The notes under the pieces: generated by a model | The model's database searches: none | What the model was told of the DNA's origin: nothing | What the model saw: the letters and a program-made list of their open reading frames with translations, nothing else | Assembly (NCBI RefSeq): GCF_901709675.1 | Contig: NC_051094.1 | Location: 4,801,001-4,865,000, forward strand | Direction: 5' to 3' | DNA length: 64,000 nucleotides | DNA from: Syngnathus acus | Lineage: Eukaryota; Chordata; Actinopteri; Syngnathiformes; Syngnathidae | Part shown: positions 63,931-64,000 of the stretch, one piece after another | How positions within the stretch are numbered: position 1 is the stretch's first letter | Layout: the number at the start of each line of letters is the position of its first letter | Position numbers and translations under genes: made by a program

Positions 63931-64000
63931 TGGGTCTATCATTGCCATAAAAAAGAAACAAAATAAATTTGAAGACTTTCCAAGAGTGAGCATTTAAAAC

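Overview
This is a 64 kb piece of a vertebrate nuclear genome, almost certainly a teleost fish. The genes have many small exons with GT/AG introns, intergenic distances are short, there are many microsatellites and dispersed repeats, and the proteins resemble vertebrate families throughout. There is no bacterial, viral or CRISPR content. I could not fix the species.

Layout. 2.7-5.6 kb (-): ccdc158, a short form of a coiled-coil protein. 6.6-8.6 kb (+): ccng2 (cyclin G2), head-to-head with ccdc158 and with a possible ZNF143-type promoter element. 10.0-13.0 kb (+): st8sia3 (alpha-2,8-sialyltransferase), with an antisense tRNA-Ser(AGA) inside its last intron. 16.2-17.5 kb (-): rab27b. 19.2-22.5 kb (-): poli (DNA polymerase iota), head-to-head (about 350 bp) with a rexo1-type RNA exonuclease at 22.8-29.2 kb (+). 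29.9-32.1 kb (-): a UGT2-type UDP-glucuronosyltransferase, tail-to-tail with rexo1. 36.3-36.7 kb (-): tal2 (bHLH), with non-coding sequence on both sides that contains paired GATA motifs. 39.5-46.8 kb (-): shoc1 (meiotic XPF-like protein). 47.8-50.6 kb (-): a type I keratin. 54.6-56.4 kb (-): lhx6 (LIM homeobox), divergent from ptgs1 (cyclooxygenase 1) at 58.0-62.0 kb (+). 62.9-63.7 kb (-): the 3' part of an unidentified gene whose 5' part lies outside the window.

The genes do not form one pathway; this is an ordinary gene-dense stretch. In human, from memory, the same genes lie in three places: 4q21 (CCDC158, CCNG2), 18q21 (ST8SIA3, RAB27B, POLI) and 9q31-33 (TAL2, SHOC1, LHX6, PTGS1).

The most important caution is sequence quality. 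Several clearly functional-looking genes (ccng2, st8sia3 exon 1, rab27b, rexo1) have single-base insertions or deletions that break the frame although conserved protein continues in the next frame. Other genes (poli, ugt2, krt, ptgs1, lhx6) are clean. Uncorrected long-read errors are the likeliest cause. I found no convincing undescribed system. The most interesting leads are the COX-2-like pocket residues in ptgs1, a four-copy dispersed repeat, a degenerate minisatellite beside the keratin gene, and the nested tRNA.
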